Shown: piece by piece, positions 30,890-39,726 of the stretch
Layout: each line of letters opens with the position of its first letter
How positions within the stretch are numbered: the first letter of the stretch is position 1
Assembly: GCA_963795665.1 (NCBI GenBank)
Contig: CAWCIP010000025.1
Location: forward strand, 18,590 to 82,589
DNA: 64,000 nt
From: DASUPK01 sp963795665
GTDB taxonomy: Bacteria > Actinomycetota > Thermoleophilia > Solirubrobacterales > 70-9
Reading direction: 5' to 3'
Program-made: the position numbers and the translations under genes
The notes under the pieces: generated by a model
Database searches by the model: none
Told to the model about the DNA's origin: nothing
Seen by the model: only the letters and a program-made list of their open reading frames with translations

Positions 30890-33354
30890 CTCGGCAGATC
30901 CGCAACCACGTCTCGCTGGTGGTCGACGGCCGCGAGGTGACGGCGCCGGAGGGGACGATGCTCCACGACGCCGCCAAGATGGGCGACGTCGAGATTCCGG
31001 TCTTCTGTTACGACCCCAAGCTCGGCGACCCGGTCGGCGCCTGCCGGATGTGCCTGGTGGAGATCGAGGGGATGCCGAAGCTCCAGACCTCCTGCTCCAC
31101 CCCCGTCCGCGACGGGATGGTCGTCTACACGCAGACCGACCGGGTGAAGGAGGCGCAGAACGCGGTCGTCGAGTTCCTGCTCGTCAATCACCCGCTCGAC
31201 TGCCCGGTCTGCGACAAGGGCGGCGAGTGCCCGCTTCAGGACATCGCGATGGGCTGGGGCCCGGGCAAGAGCCGCTTCACGGACCCGAAGCGCCACTTCC
31301 AGAAGCCGCTCGAGCTCTCGCCGCTGGTGGCGATCGACCGCGAGCGCTGCATCCTCTGCTACCGCTGCGTCCGCTTCAGCCAGGAGGTGGCCGAGGACGA
31401 GCAGCTCCAGCTCCTCGAGCGCGGGGACAAGACCTTCGTCGGCACCTTCGACGAGCGGCCCTACATCGCGCCCTTTCACGGCAACATCACCGAGCTCTGC
31501 CCGGTCGGGGCGCTGACCTCGTACACCTACCGCTTCCGCGCGCGGCCCTGGGACATCGAGGACGCAGGCTCCGTCTGCACCCTCTGCCCGAGCCAGTGCA
31601 ACGTCAAGTTCACCGTCCGCGACGAGCGGGTGCTGCGGGTCCTGGGCCGCGACAACGTCGAGGTGGACGACGGCTGGCTCTGCGACAAGGGCCGCTTCGG
31701 CTTCCAGATGTTCAACTCCGATGACCGGATCACCCGCCCGATGGTCCGCGCGGGCGACGGCAGCCTCAGCCCGATCGGCTGGGACGAGGCGGTCAGCAAG
31801 GTCGCCGGCGCCCTGCGGGAGGCGGGAGAGAACGCGGCAGCCCTGGTCGGCGGAGGCACCTCCAACGAGGAGGGGTGGCTGGTCCAGCGGATCCTCCGCC
31901 ACGGCGGCTCCTCGAACGTCGACAGCTCCGCCAGCCCGGTGGAGCCCGGGCTGCTCGGCGAGCTCTCGCGACCGGAGCTCGGCTCTCGGATGTCGGACCT
32001 CGACCACGCCGATGCGATCCTGGTGATCGGCACAGACCCCCTGCACGAGATGCCGATCCTCGACCTTCGGATCCGCAAGGCGGTCCGCCGGGCCGGCGCC
32101 AAGCTGATGGTTGCCTCGGAGCGCCCGACGGCTCTCGACGGAGGCGCCGACGAGGCCGTCCGCTATGCGCCCGGCGACGCCGCCTCCTTCGTCCGTGCGC
32201 TCGCCGGAGCGCTGGGCGCCGATGGATACGACACCGAGGGCCCGTTCAAGAAGGAGGCCGCCGCGATGGCCGAGGTCCTGGACGAGGCCCCGGACCAGAC
32301 GATCGTCTGGGGCGAGCGCCTCTGGCGCGACCCCGGGGCGGTCGAGGCCCTGCACGCCTGCGCCCGGGCCCTGGAGATGCACCAGCGGATCGGCCCGGGC
32401 CTGCTCGAGGTCCCCGAGGAGTCGAACGGCCGCGGCCTGCGCGAGGTCGGCTGCCTGCCCGGAGCGAAGCCAGGCCTCGACCCCGCCCCCGCCGGCAGTG
32501 GCAGCGCCGCGATCAAGGACGGCCTGGCCGACCACGAGCTCGGAGCGTTGCTGCTCGTTGGCGCGGACCCGGTCCGCACCCATCCCGACACGGAGGGCTG
32601 GCGCAGGGCGCTGTCCGGAAGCTTCGTCGTCTCGATCGCCTCCCACGAGGACGACTCGACCCGCCTCGCCAACATCGTCATCCCCGCGGAGAACTGGGCG
32701 GAGAAGGAGGGCACCGTCACCCACCCGGACGGCCGCCTGCAGCGGGTGCGCCGCAACGTCCCGCTCCCCGAGGGCATGATCCCCGGCTGGCGCTTCCTCG
32801 ACGCCGTCGCGACGGAGCTCGGTGCCGGCGTCAACGCGGAGTCCCCCTCCGAGATCTTCGACGCGCTGTCTGCCGAGGTGCCGTTCTACGACACGCTGAC
32901 CTACGAGGAGATCGGCGGCACGGGGATGCGCTGGGGCGACAGGGATCCAGGGCAGTCTTGGACGCCGGGGCGGCCGGAGGGAGCGTCCGGGGGCCGGCCA
33001 ACATCGCCGGGAGTTCCCCCGGCCGCCCCCTCCGACCGCCCCTCAGCGGACGACCTGCTCCTGGGTACTTACCGCGATCTTTGGGCGACCGACGTCACGA
33101 AGCGCAACCCTGCCCTGCGTTTCCTGATGCCGAAGCAGAAGCTCGAGCTCGCCGCGAAGGACGCCGAGTCCCTCGAGCTGGCCAGCGGCGACGAGGTCAC
33201 CGTCGCGGTCAACGGCCACAGCATCGAGGCGACGGTCGCGATCCGCGAGCGGATGAAGGAGGGCGCGGCCTTCCTGATCGAGGGCACCGACGAGGCCAAC
33301 GCCAACGTGCTCGCCAACGGCGTCCCGCAGCGAATCAGGGTGAGCAAGCGGTGA
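30886..33354 (+). CDS. nuoG: NADH-quinone oxidoreductase subunit G
   Basis: The 822-residue catalytic subunit. The N-terminal ferredoxin-like domain has the [2Fe-2S] set (FCYD, GACRMC), the His/Cys cluster CPVCDKGGECPLQD and two 4Fe-4S motifs (CILCYRC, and ELCPVGAL), followed by a molybdopterin-oxidoreductase-like domain with CTLCPSQC and the late VIPAENWAEKEGTVTHPDG. About residues 686-722 are an unusual Pro/Ser/Gly linker (RPEGASGGRPTSPG) encoded by a palindromic GC-rich stretch. GTG 30886 overlaps the nuoF stop (GTGA). Confidence 0.96.
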   Translation: MTRQIRNHVSLVVDGREVTAPEGTMLHDAAKMGDVEIPVFCYDPKLGDPVGACRMCLVEIEGMPKLQTSCSTPVRDGMVVYTQTDRVKEAQNAVVEFLLVNHPLDCPVCDKGGECPLQDIAMGWGPGKSRFTDPKRHFQKPLELSPLVAIDRERCILCYRCVRFSQEVAEDEQLQLLERGDKTFVGTFDERPYIAPFHGNITELCPVGALTSYTYRFRARPWDIEDAGSVCTLCPSQCNVKFTVRDERVLRVLGRDNVEVDDGWLCDKGRFGFQMFNSDDRITRPMVRAGDGSLSPIGWDEAVSKVAGALREAGENAAALVGGGTSNEEGWLVQRILRHGGSSNVDSSASPVEPGLLGELSRPELGSRMSDLDHADAILVIGTDPLHEMPILDLRIRKAVRRAGAKLMVASERPTALDGGADEAVRYAPGDAASFVRALAGALGADGYDTEGPFKKEAAAMAEVLDEAPDQTIVWGERLWRDPGAVEALHACARALEMHQRIGPGLLEVPEESNGRGLREVGCLPGAKPGLDPAPAGSGSAAIKDGLADHELGALLLVGADPVRTHPDTEGWRRALSGSFVVSIASHEDDSTRLANIVIPAENWAEKEGTVTHPDGRLQRVRRNVPLPEGMIPGWRFLDAVATELGAGVNAESPSEIFDALSAEVPFYDTLTYEEIGGTGMRWGDRDPGQSWTPGRPEGASGGRPTSPGVPPAAPSDRPSADDLLLGTYRDLWATDVTKRNPALRFLMPKQKLELAAKDAESLELASGDEVTVAVNGHSIEATVAIRERMKEGAAFLIEGTDEANANVLANGVPQRIRVSKR
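32967..33029. repeat. palindromic GC insertion inside nuoG
   Basis: GGGGCGGCCGG (32967-32977) and its reverse complement CCGGCCGCCCC (33019-33029) bracket about 40 bases coding for the Pro/Ser/Gly linker of NuoG. The length keeps the frame. Confidence 0.5.
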
Positions 33355-34364
33355 GCCTGCCGGTCCCCCTGCCGCTGGCCGAGGTCGACTACGTCGAGGC
33401 CACCTGGGTGATGGTCGTCAAGTCGATCGTCATCTTCCTCGGCGTCTTCATGATCGTCCCGATCCTGACGGTCGCCGAGCGCAAGCTGATCGGCCGCTTC
33501 CAGAACCGCTACGGCCCCAACCGGGTCGGGCCGGTCGGCCTCGTCCAGCCGCTGGCGGACATCGTCAAGCTCGCCGGCAAGGAGATGTTCCGGCCGAACG
33601 CGGCGGTCCCGCTCCTCTTCGCGATCGCTCCGGCGATCGTGATCTTCTCCGGCATCGTCACGCTGGCGATCCTGCCGTTCGGGAACGTCCAGGACGGGAT
33701 CGGGCTCTATGGGATCGACGTCTCGATCGGCATCCTCTACTTCTTCGCCTTCGGCTCGCTCTCGTTCTACGGCCTGCTGCTGGCCGGCTGGTCGTCAGGC
33801 TCGAAGTACAGCTTCCTCGGAGCGATGCGCTCGGCCGCCCAGCTGATCTCCTACGAGGTCTCGATGGGCCTGGCGCTGCTCGGCGTGGTGATGATGACCG
33901 GCTCGCTCTCCCTCACCCACGTCGTCGATGGTCAGGGCGAGATCTGGAACATCGTCCCGCAGTTCGTCGGCTTCCTGATCTTCATGCTCGCCGGCTTCGC
34001 CGAGACGAACCGGGCCCCGTTCGACCTGCCGGAGGCGGATGCGGAGCTGGTCCAGGGCTACATGACGGAGTACGGCGGGATGCGCTTCGGCTCCTACCTG
34101 CTCGCCGAGTACCTGGAGATGTTCGTCGTCTCGGGCATCGCGGTCACCTTCTTCCTCGGCGGCTGGATGGGACCGGGCCCCGGCTGGCTCGATCCCGTCT
34201 GGATGGTGGCCAAGACGCTCACCCTGGTCTGCTTCTTCATCTGGATTCGGGCCACCCTTCCCCGGCTTCGCTACGACCAGCTCATGTCACTGGGCTGGAA
34301 GGTGATGTTGCCCCTCGCCACCCTCAACGTCCTCGCCACCGCGGTGATCGTGACGGTGAGCTGA
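33351..34364 (+). CDS. nuoH: NADH-quinone oxidoreductase subunit H
   Basis: A 337-residue membrane subunit with about eight helices linking the quinone site to the proton channels. Family motifs: ERKLIGRFQNRYGPNRVGP, GLVQPLADIVKLAGKE, AQLISYEVSMGLALLGV, and FAETNRAPFDLPEADAELV with YMTEYGGMRF. GTG 33351 overlaps the nuoG stop (GTGA). The upstream open frame runs far into nuoG but the conserved start VSLPVPLPLAEVDYVEA begins here. Confidence 0.97.
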   Translation: MSLPVPLPLAEVDYVEATWVMVVKSIVIFLGVFMIVPILTVAERKLIGRFQNRYGPNRVGPVGLVQPLADIVKLAGKEMFRPNAAVPLLFAIAPAIVIFSGIVTLAILPFGNVQDGIGLYGIDVSIGILYFFAFGSLSFYGLLLAGWSSGSKYSFLGAMRSAAQLISYEVSMGLALLGVVMMTGSLSLTHVVDGQGEIWNIVPQFVGFLIFMLAGFAETNRAPFDLPEADAELVQGYMTEYGGMRFGSYLLAEYLEMFVVSGIAVTFFLGGWMGPGPGWLDPVWMVAKTLTLVCFFIWIRATLPRLRYDQLMSLGWKVMLPLATLNVLATAVIVTVS

Positions 34365-34942
34365 TGGAGGCGAAGCTCAATACCGACAAGACGGACTGGT
34401 CGGAGTTCCCCTACCTGGAGGGCGAGAGCGACGTGATCTCGGTCCAGCGGGGACCCAAGCCCGGCGGCGTCGGGGGCGCCTACCGCGCCTTCGGCGAGAC
34501 GCTCCGCGGCCTGCGCACCACCTTCGGCCGAGTCCTCGAGGGGCCGGTGACGATCCAGTACCCGGAGGAGAAGACACCGGTCTACCAGCGCTTCCGCGGC
34601 CGTCACAAGCTGCATCGCTTCGAGGACACCGGCCTGGAGAAGTGCGTCGGCTGCTCGCTCTGCGCCGCCGCCTGCCCGGCCGACTGCATCCGCGTGGTCG
34701 CCCACGAGAACGACCCGGACCACCGCATCAGCGCCGGCGAGCGCTACGCCGAGGTCTACGAGATCAACCTCTCCCGCTGCATCTTCTGCGGCTACTGCGA
34801 GGTGGCCTGCCCCTTCGACGCGATCACGATGGGCCACGACTACGAGATGTCCGATTACAACCGCTCCGACCTGATCTTCACCAAGGAGATGCTGCTCGCC
34901 GAGCCGATCGACCGGACGCCGTTGCGGAGCGAGGGCGAGTGA
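34364..34942 (+). CDS. nuoI: NADH-quinone oxidoreductase subunit I
   Basis: A 192-residue subunit with two [4Fe-4S] clusters (N6a/N6b): CVGCSLCAAACPADC and CIFCGYCEVACPFDA. Flanking conserved segments are VTIQYPEEKTPVYQRFRGRH and MGHDYEMSDYNRSDLIF. It overlaps the nuoH stop by one base (TGATG) and its own stop overlaps the GTG of an NTF2-like gene. Confidence 0.97.
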   Translation: MEAKLNTDKTDWSEFPYLEGESDVISVQRGPKPGGVGGAYRAFGETLRGLRTTFGRVLEGPVTIQYPEEKTPVYQRFRGRHKLHRFEDTGLEKCVGCSLCAAACPADCIRVVAHENDPDHRISAGERYAEVYEINLSRCIFCGYCEVACPFDAITMGHDYEMSDYNRSDLIFTKEMLLAEPIDRTPLRSEGE

Positions 34943-35361
34943 CCGATCCGGCGGGAATGCTCCGGCTCGGCCTCGAGGCCTGGAACCGCGGCGACACGGA
35001 CGGGATCCTCGAGCTGCTCGACCCCGAGGTCGGCATCCACCTCTCCGGGGCATTTCCGGACCTGAACATCGAGTACCGAGGCCACCAGGGATTCCTCACC
35101 TTCTGGCGCGCGATGAACGACATGTGGAATCCGCTCGAGATGGAAGCGGGAGAGATCGAGCAGCTCGACGGCCTGCTCCTCTCGGCCGTCACCTTCAAGG
35201 GGACGGGCCGCGACGGCATCAAGGTGGAGCGTGAGTTCTGGTTCGTCTGGCAGTTCGACGACGCGGCCGAGAAGGTGATCGCCTACAGCAGCCACCAGGA
35301 CCGCAACTCGGCCGTAGAGGCCGCCAAGGCCGCGAGCGAGAAGGGCGGGCTGCCGGCGTGA
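34939..35361 (+). CDS. SnoaL/NTF2-like protein within the nuo operon
   Basis: A 140-residue NTF2-like protein: RLGLEAWNRGDTDGILELLD, DPEVGIHLSGAFPDL, RGHQGFLTFWRAMNDMW, then strands EREFWFVWQFDDAAEKV. It starts with GTG at 34939 overlapping the nuoI stop (GTGA), and its own stop overlaps the nuoJ start in the same way, so it is translationally locked between two core complex I genes. It lacks the MSEENVE start and the EALEAAGL end of the other family members here. A role in complex I assembly or quinone handling is possible but unproven. Confidence 0.88.
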   Translation: MTDPAGMLRLGLEAWNRGDTDGILELLDPEVGIHLSGAFPDLNIEYRGHQGFLTFWRAMNDMWNPLEMEAGEIEQLDGLLLSAVTFKGTGRDGIKVEREFWFVWQFDDAAEKVIAYSSHQDRNSAVEAAKAASEKGGLPA

Positions 35362-35894
35362 CGCAGGTCTGCTTCTTCCTCGGCGCGATCGGCTGCCTCG
35401 GCGGCGCGATCGCGGTGATCGCCCTCCGCAATCCCTTCTACAGCGTCCTCGCCCTGATCGTCCACCTGATCTCGCTCGCCGGGCTCTTCCTGCTGCTCCA
35501 GGGCGAGTTCCTGGCGGCCGCCCAGATCGTGGTGTATGCCGGCGCCGTGATGGTGCTCTACGTCTTCGTCGCCGCCTATGTCGGCAACACCGACGAGCCG
35601 CTCTGGGAGCCGATCCCCGGCCAGCGCTTCATCGCGCCGGTGCTCGGCATCGCCCTCTTCGTCGAGCTGGCGATCGCGATCACCGGATCGGGCCTGCAGG
35701 CGATCGACACCAAGGGCCCGACAGTCGAGCTCGGCTTCGGCTCTCCCTCGGCGATCGGCAAGCTGCTGCTCGAGCGCTTCCTGATCGCGTTCGAGGCGGC
35801 CTCGCTGCTGCTTCTCGTCGCCGCCGTGGGCGCCGTCGTCCTCGCGGGCCGCCACCGGGCCGGTGAGGCCAATGCCCCTCAGGAGCCCGCCTGA
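35358..35894 (+). CDS. nuoJ: NADH-quinone oxidoreductase subunit J
   Basis: A 178-residue membrane subunit with five helices, including IALRNPFYSVLALIVHLISLAGLFLL and the conserved AAAQIVVYAGAVMVLYVFV segment with the pi-bulge region typical of NuoJ. GTG 35358 overlaps the previous stop (GTGA). Its stop overlaps the nuoK start (TGATG). Confidence 0.96.
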   Translation: MTQVCFFLGAIGCLGGAIAVIALRNPFYSVLALIVHLISLAGLFLLLQGEFLAAAQIVVYAGAVMVLYVFVAAYVGNTDEPLWEPIPGQRFIAPVLGIALFVELAIAITGSGLQAIDTKGPTVELGFGSPSAIGKLLLERFLIAFEAASLLLLVAAVGAVVLAGRHRAGEANAPQEPA

Positions 35895-36193
35895 TGGACA
35901 TCACCTGGTACCTGGTCCTCAGTGCCCTGCTCTTCGCCGTCGGGGTGTCGGGCGTGCTGCTCCGCCGCAGCCCGCTGGTGATCCTGCTCTGCCTCGAGCT
36001 GATGCTGAACGCCGGCAACCTGGCGCTGCTCGCCTTCTCCCGCTCGCTCGGCAACCAGGACGGGCAGGTCTTCGCCCTGATCGTGATGGTGATCGCGGCC
36101 TGCGAGGTGGTCGTGGGGCTCGGGATCATCGTCGCCGCCTACCGGCGCCGGATCCCCCTCAACGTCGACGACCTGCGCAGTCTGCGGGGCTGA
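35894..36193 (+). CDS. nuoK: NADH-quinone oxidoreductase subunit K
   Basis: A 99-residue three-helix subunit. It has the conserved glutamates in LLCLELMLNAGNLALLAFS and VIAACEVVVGLGIIVAAYRR that form part of the proton path, and the end RRIPLNVDDLRSLRG. ATG 35894 overlaps the nuoJ stop. Confidence 0.97.
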   Translation: MDITWYLVLSALLFAVGVSGVLLRRSPLVILLCLELMLNAGNLALLAFSRSLGNQDGQVFALIVMVIAACEVVVGLGIIVAAYRRRIPLNVDDLRSLRG

Positions 36194-36197
36194 CCTC

Positions 36198-38204
36198 GTG
36201 AGCGCGACCGCGTACGGCTGGCTGGTGCTCGCCTTCCCGCTCGCGGGGACGCTGATCGTGAGCCTCGCCTGGAAGCGGCTCCCGGGCCGGAGCGCGGGCT
36301 GGATCGCCACCGGGATGATCGGCCTCGCCTTCGCGGCGTCGATCGGCGCGCTGATCCAGCTCCTCGGCGACCCCGTCGACGCCCGCCAGCACACCTCGTC
36401 GCTCTACGACTACGCCAGCGCCGCAGGGCTCAACATCCAGCTCAACGTCCTGGTCGATCCGCTGTCGGTCTACATGTGCCTGATCGTCAGCGGGGTCTCG
36501 ATGCTGATCCACCTCTACTCGATCAGCTACCTGACCTCGGACCGCGGCTTCAACCGCTTCTTCGCCTACCTCAACTTCTTCGTCTTCTCGATGCTGCTGC
36601 TTGTCCTGGCGGGCAACCTGATCCTGCTGATCGTCGGCTGGGCCTTCGTGGGCTTCGCCTCCTACGCCCTGATCAGCTTCTGGTACAGGCGACGGACTGC
36701 CACCACCGCCGGCATGAAGGCCTTCGTGATCAACGTGATCGGCGACATCGGGATGGTGCTGGCGGCGCTGTTCATCTTCCGGGACCTGGGGACGTTCGAC
36801 CTGCTCTCGATCTTCAGCAAGGCGCCCGACACCTTCCACACCAACCAGGGCGTCGTCGTCGCGATCTGCTGCCTGCTCCTGGTCGGCGCCTTCGCCAAGT
36901 CGGCGCAGATCCCGTTCCATACCTGGCTTCCGGACGCGATGGAGGGCCCCACCCCCGTCTCGGCCCTGATCCACGCGGCGACGATGGTCACGGCCGGCGT
37001 CTACCTGATCGCCCGCTTTCACCCGCTCTTCGAGATCGGCCTCACCGCCGCCGACATCGCCGCCTTCGTCGGCCTGGCGACGCTGCTGATCGCGGCGACG
37101 ATCGCCCTCGTCGTCACCGACCTGAAGCGGATCATCGCCTACTCGACCATGAGCCAGATCGGCTACATGATCATGGGGGTCGGGATCGGCGCGTACTCGG
37201 AGGGCCTCTTCCACCTGATGACCCACGCCTTCTTCAAGGCCCTCCTCTTCATGGCGGCCGGCTCGGTGATCGGGGCGATGGCGAACCGCCAGAACATCGA
37301 CCTGATGGGCGGCTTCCGCAAGTCGCTGCCCTTCACCTCGGCGATGCTGATCATCGGCGCCCTGGCCCTGGCGGCCTTCCCGCTCACCTCGGGCTGGTTC
37401 TCGAAGGACGAGATCCTCGACTTCGCCGCCTACCGGGGCGGCTTCTACGTGATCTTCACGATCGGCGGCTACATCGGTGCGCTGCTGACCGCCTTCTACG
37501 CCTTCCGGATCGGCTTCAGGGTCGTCTTCGGCCCGCCCTGCGAGGTCGCGCGCGACCTCGAGCAGGGAGTCCACCAGCACATCGAGCCCCAGAACCCTGC
37601 GACCGGCGAGCCCGAGGACACCGACGTCGGCTTCCCGGGCGAGAAACACACGGTCGCGGAGGACGCCTGGCCGATGAAGATCGCGATGAGCATCCTCGGG
37701 TTCGGCGCGCTGTTCGCCGGCTTCATCCAGATCCCCGGCGTCGACGACGTCGTCCACAAGTTCCTGCACGGCTCATTCCTGGACTCGAAGCTCTACGAGC
37801 AGGGACCGACCACCACGGCCGCCTACCACGGCCTCGTGATCGGCGGCCTGATCTCGGTGCTGGGGATCGCGATCGCCTACTACGCCTACCTGCGCAGGCC
37901 GGGCACCACGGCTGCGCTGACCAAGCGCCTCCCGTGGCTCCACGACTTCCTCGAGAAGAAGTGGTACTTCGACGAGGCGATCGACATCCTGATCGTGCGA
38001 CCGGCTCTGGCGGTCGGCCGCTGGGCCAACTCCACCTTCGAGCGCTACGTCGTCCAGGGGATCGTGGTGGGCGTGACCGACGTCGTGCGCGGGGTCGGCG
38101 CCGGGGTGCGCGGCGCCCAGTCGGGATACCTGCGCTCCTACGCCCTGCTCCTGGTCACCGGCTTCGCCGGGCTCGGCCTCTACTTCCTGCTGCAGAGCTC
38201 ATGA
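36198..38204 (+). CDS. nuoL: NADH-quinone oxidoreductase subunit L
   Basis: A 668-residue antiporter-like subunit with about 16 helices and the long lateral helix at the C-terminus. Conserved parts: VDPLSVYMCLIVSGVSMLIH, AKSAQIPFHTWLPDAMEGPT, VSALIHAATMVTAGVYLIAR and KRIIAYSTMSQIGYMIMGVG, with key Lys and His residues present. A GTG start at 36198 lies 4 bases after the nuoK stop. Confidence 0.97.
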   Translation: MSATAYGWLVLAFPLAGTLIVSLAWKRLPGRSAGWIATGMIGLAFAASIGALIQLLGDPVDARQHTSSLYDYASAAGLNIQLNVLVDPLSVYMCLIVSGVSMLIHLYSISYLTSDRGFNRFFAYLNFFVFSMLLLVLAGNLILLIVGWAFVGFASYALISFWYRRRTATTAGMKAFVINVIGDIGMVLAALFIFRDLGTFDLLSIFSKAPDTFHTNQGVVVAICCLLLVGAFAKSAQIPFHTWLPDAMEGPTPVSALIHAATMVTAGVYLIARFHPLFEIGLTAADIAAFVGLATLLIAATIALVVTDLKRIIAYSTMSQIGYMIMGVGIGAYSEGLFHLMTHAFFKALLFMAAGSVIGAMANRQNIDLMGGFRKSLPFTSAMLIIGALALAAFPLTSGWFSKDEILDFAAYRGGFYVIFTIGGYIGALLTAFYAFRIGFRVVFGPPCEVARDLEQGVHQHIEPQNPATGEPEDTDVGFPGEKHTVAEDAWPMKIAMSILGFGALFAGFIQIPGVDDVVHKFLHGSFLDSKLYEQGPTTTAAYHGLVIGGLISVLGIAIAYYAYLRRPGTTAALTKRLPWLHDFLEKKWYFDEAIDILIVRPALAVGRWANSTFERYVVQGIVVGVTDVVRGVGAGVRGAQSGYLRSYALLLVTGFAGLGLYFLLQSS

Positions 38205-38214
38205 GGAGGATCAC

Positions 38215-39726
38215 GTGATCCAGATCCTCCTCTGGGCGCCTCTCGCCGCCGGCCTCGTCGCCTGCGCGATGCCACAGCGGTTGGTCCCCCTGCCGCCCCT
38301 GCTCACGGCGATCACCCGCCTCGGGCTGGTGATCTACGTGGTCGCTCGGTTCAACCCGTCGCTGGGCATCCAGCACACCGTCAACGAGAGCTGGATCCCG
38401 GCACTCGGTGTTCGCTACCAGCTCGGGATCGACGGGATCAGCCTGTTCCTGGCCGTGCTCACCTCGGTGCTCTGGCTCGCCGCGACGCTCTGGTCGACCT
38501 TCAACCCGCCGGAGCGTCCCCGGACCTGGTTCCTGATGCTGGGCCTCGCGGAGACCGCGACCCTCGGCGCCTTCCTCGCCCAGGACCTGATCCTCTTCGT
38601 CCTCTTCTTCGACCTGATGCTGATCCCGTTCTACTTCCTCTTCGGGGCCTGGGGAACCGAGCATCCGGGACGACCCGAGGAGGACGAGGGCCCAATCCGC
38701 CCGCAGGCCGCCGTGATCAAGATGATCGTCTACACGCTGGTGGGGTCTTTGCTGATGCTGGCCGGCGCGATCGCCACCGGGATCCTGACGGCGAACGGCG
38801 GACCGATCGACTTCAACATCCAGCACCTCGCCGCCAATCCGCTCGGCAGCGGCAGCCAGTACTGGATCTTCTGGTTCTTCGCCGCGGCGTTCCTGGTGAA
38901 GATGCCGGCCTTCCCTCTGCACGCCTGGATGGCGGATGCCTACCGGGTGGCCCCGTTGCCGGCGCTGGCTCTGTTCTCGGGCGTGCTCTCCAAGGTCGGC
39001 GCCTACGGCTTCCTGCGGATCGTGCTGCCGGTCTTCCCGGCTGCGACCACCCACTTCCAGGAGGTGATCCTGGTGATCGCCGTCGCCTCGATCCTCTATG
39101 GCTCGGTGATGGCCTTCACCCAGACCAGCGCCCGGCTGATCCTCGGCTACTCCTCGGTCGCCCAGCTCGGCTTCATCACGCTCGGCATCTTCAGCCTGCG
39201 GGCCGACGGTGCCGACGGAGCGGTGCTGCAGATGGTCAACCACGGGCTGGTGGTCGCGCCCCTGATGCTGATCGCCGTGCTGCTGGTGGCCCGAGCCGGG
39301 ACCGACGACATCACCAAGATGGGCGGCCTCGCCATGCGGGCGCCGGTGCTCGCCGCGCTCTTCCTGGTCGCGACGATGGCGCTGCTCGCCATCCCCGGCT
39401 CCTCCAACTTCATCGGCGAGTTCTACATCCTCAACGGGATCTTCCAGGAGAAGATCGTCTACGCCTTCGTCGCCGCGATCGGCATCGCGCTGTCGGCCTA
39501 CTACGCGCTCCGCCTCTACCAGCACGCGATGCACAACCGCAAGCCCGAGGGGATCGAATCGCGCGAGATCGGCCTGTTCGACGGCGGAGTGGTCGCCGGT
39601 CTCGTCGCCTGCATCGTCGCGCTGGCGCTCTATCCCGGGCTGATCCTGCACCGGGCTGAGGGTTCGACCGCCGCATCGGTCGCCGCCTCGCAGCAGGCTC
39701 CACCCACGCAGGTGGCCGAGCGATGA
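38215..39726 (+). CDS. nuoM: NADH-quinone oxidoreductase subunit M
   Basis: A 503-residue antiporter-like subunit: GIDGISLFLAVLTSVLWLAA, DLILFVLFFDLMLIPFYFLF, FLVKMPAFPLHAWMADAYRV and SSVAQLGFITLGIFSLR. GTG 38215 has AGGAGG 6 bases upstream, the best ribosome-binding site in the operon. A short acidic loop (HPGRPEEDEGPIRPQ) is inserted between helices. Its stop overlaps the nuoN ATG. Confidence 0.97.
   Translation: MIQILLWAPLAAGLVACAMPQRLVPLPPLLTAITRLGLVIYVVARFNPSLGIQHTVNESWIPALGVRYQLGIDGISLFLAVLTSVLWLAATLWSTFNPPERPRTWFLMLGLAETATLGAFLAQDLILFVLFFDLMLIPFYFLFGAWGTEHPGRPEEDEGPIRPQAAVIKMIVYTLVGSLLMLAGAIATGILTANGGPIDFNIQHLAANPLGSGSQYWIFWFFAAAFLVKMPAFPLHAWMADAYRVAPLPALALFSGVLSKVGAYGFLRIVLPVFPAATTHFQEVILVIAVASILYGSVMAFTQTSARLILGYSSVAQLGFITLGIFSLRADGADGAVLQMVNHGLVVAPLMLIAVLLVARAGTDDITKMGGLAMRAPVLAALFLVATMALLAIPGSSNFIGEFYILNGIFQEKIVYAFVAAIGIALSAYYALRLYQHAMHNRKPEGIESREIGLFDGGVVAGLVACIVALALYPGLILHRAEGSTAASVAASQQAPPTQVAER

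Noticed and set aside
30547..32724. 725-codon antisense open frame over nuoF/nuoG
   Set aside because: No recognisable motif, and the plus strand carries complete complex I cluster motifs.
31875..33350. Long upstream extension of the nuoH frame
   Set aside because: The part before 33351 is an out-of-frame reading of nuoG; the conserved NuoH start and GTGA overlap fix the start.
36159..37769. 536-codon antisense open frame over nuoL
   Set aside because: Highly charged nonsense composition opposite a conserved membrane protein.
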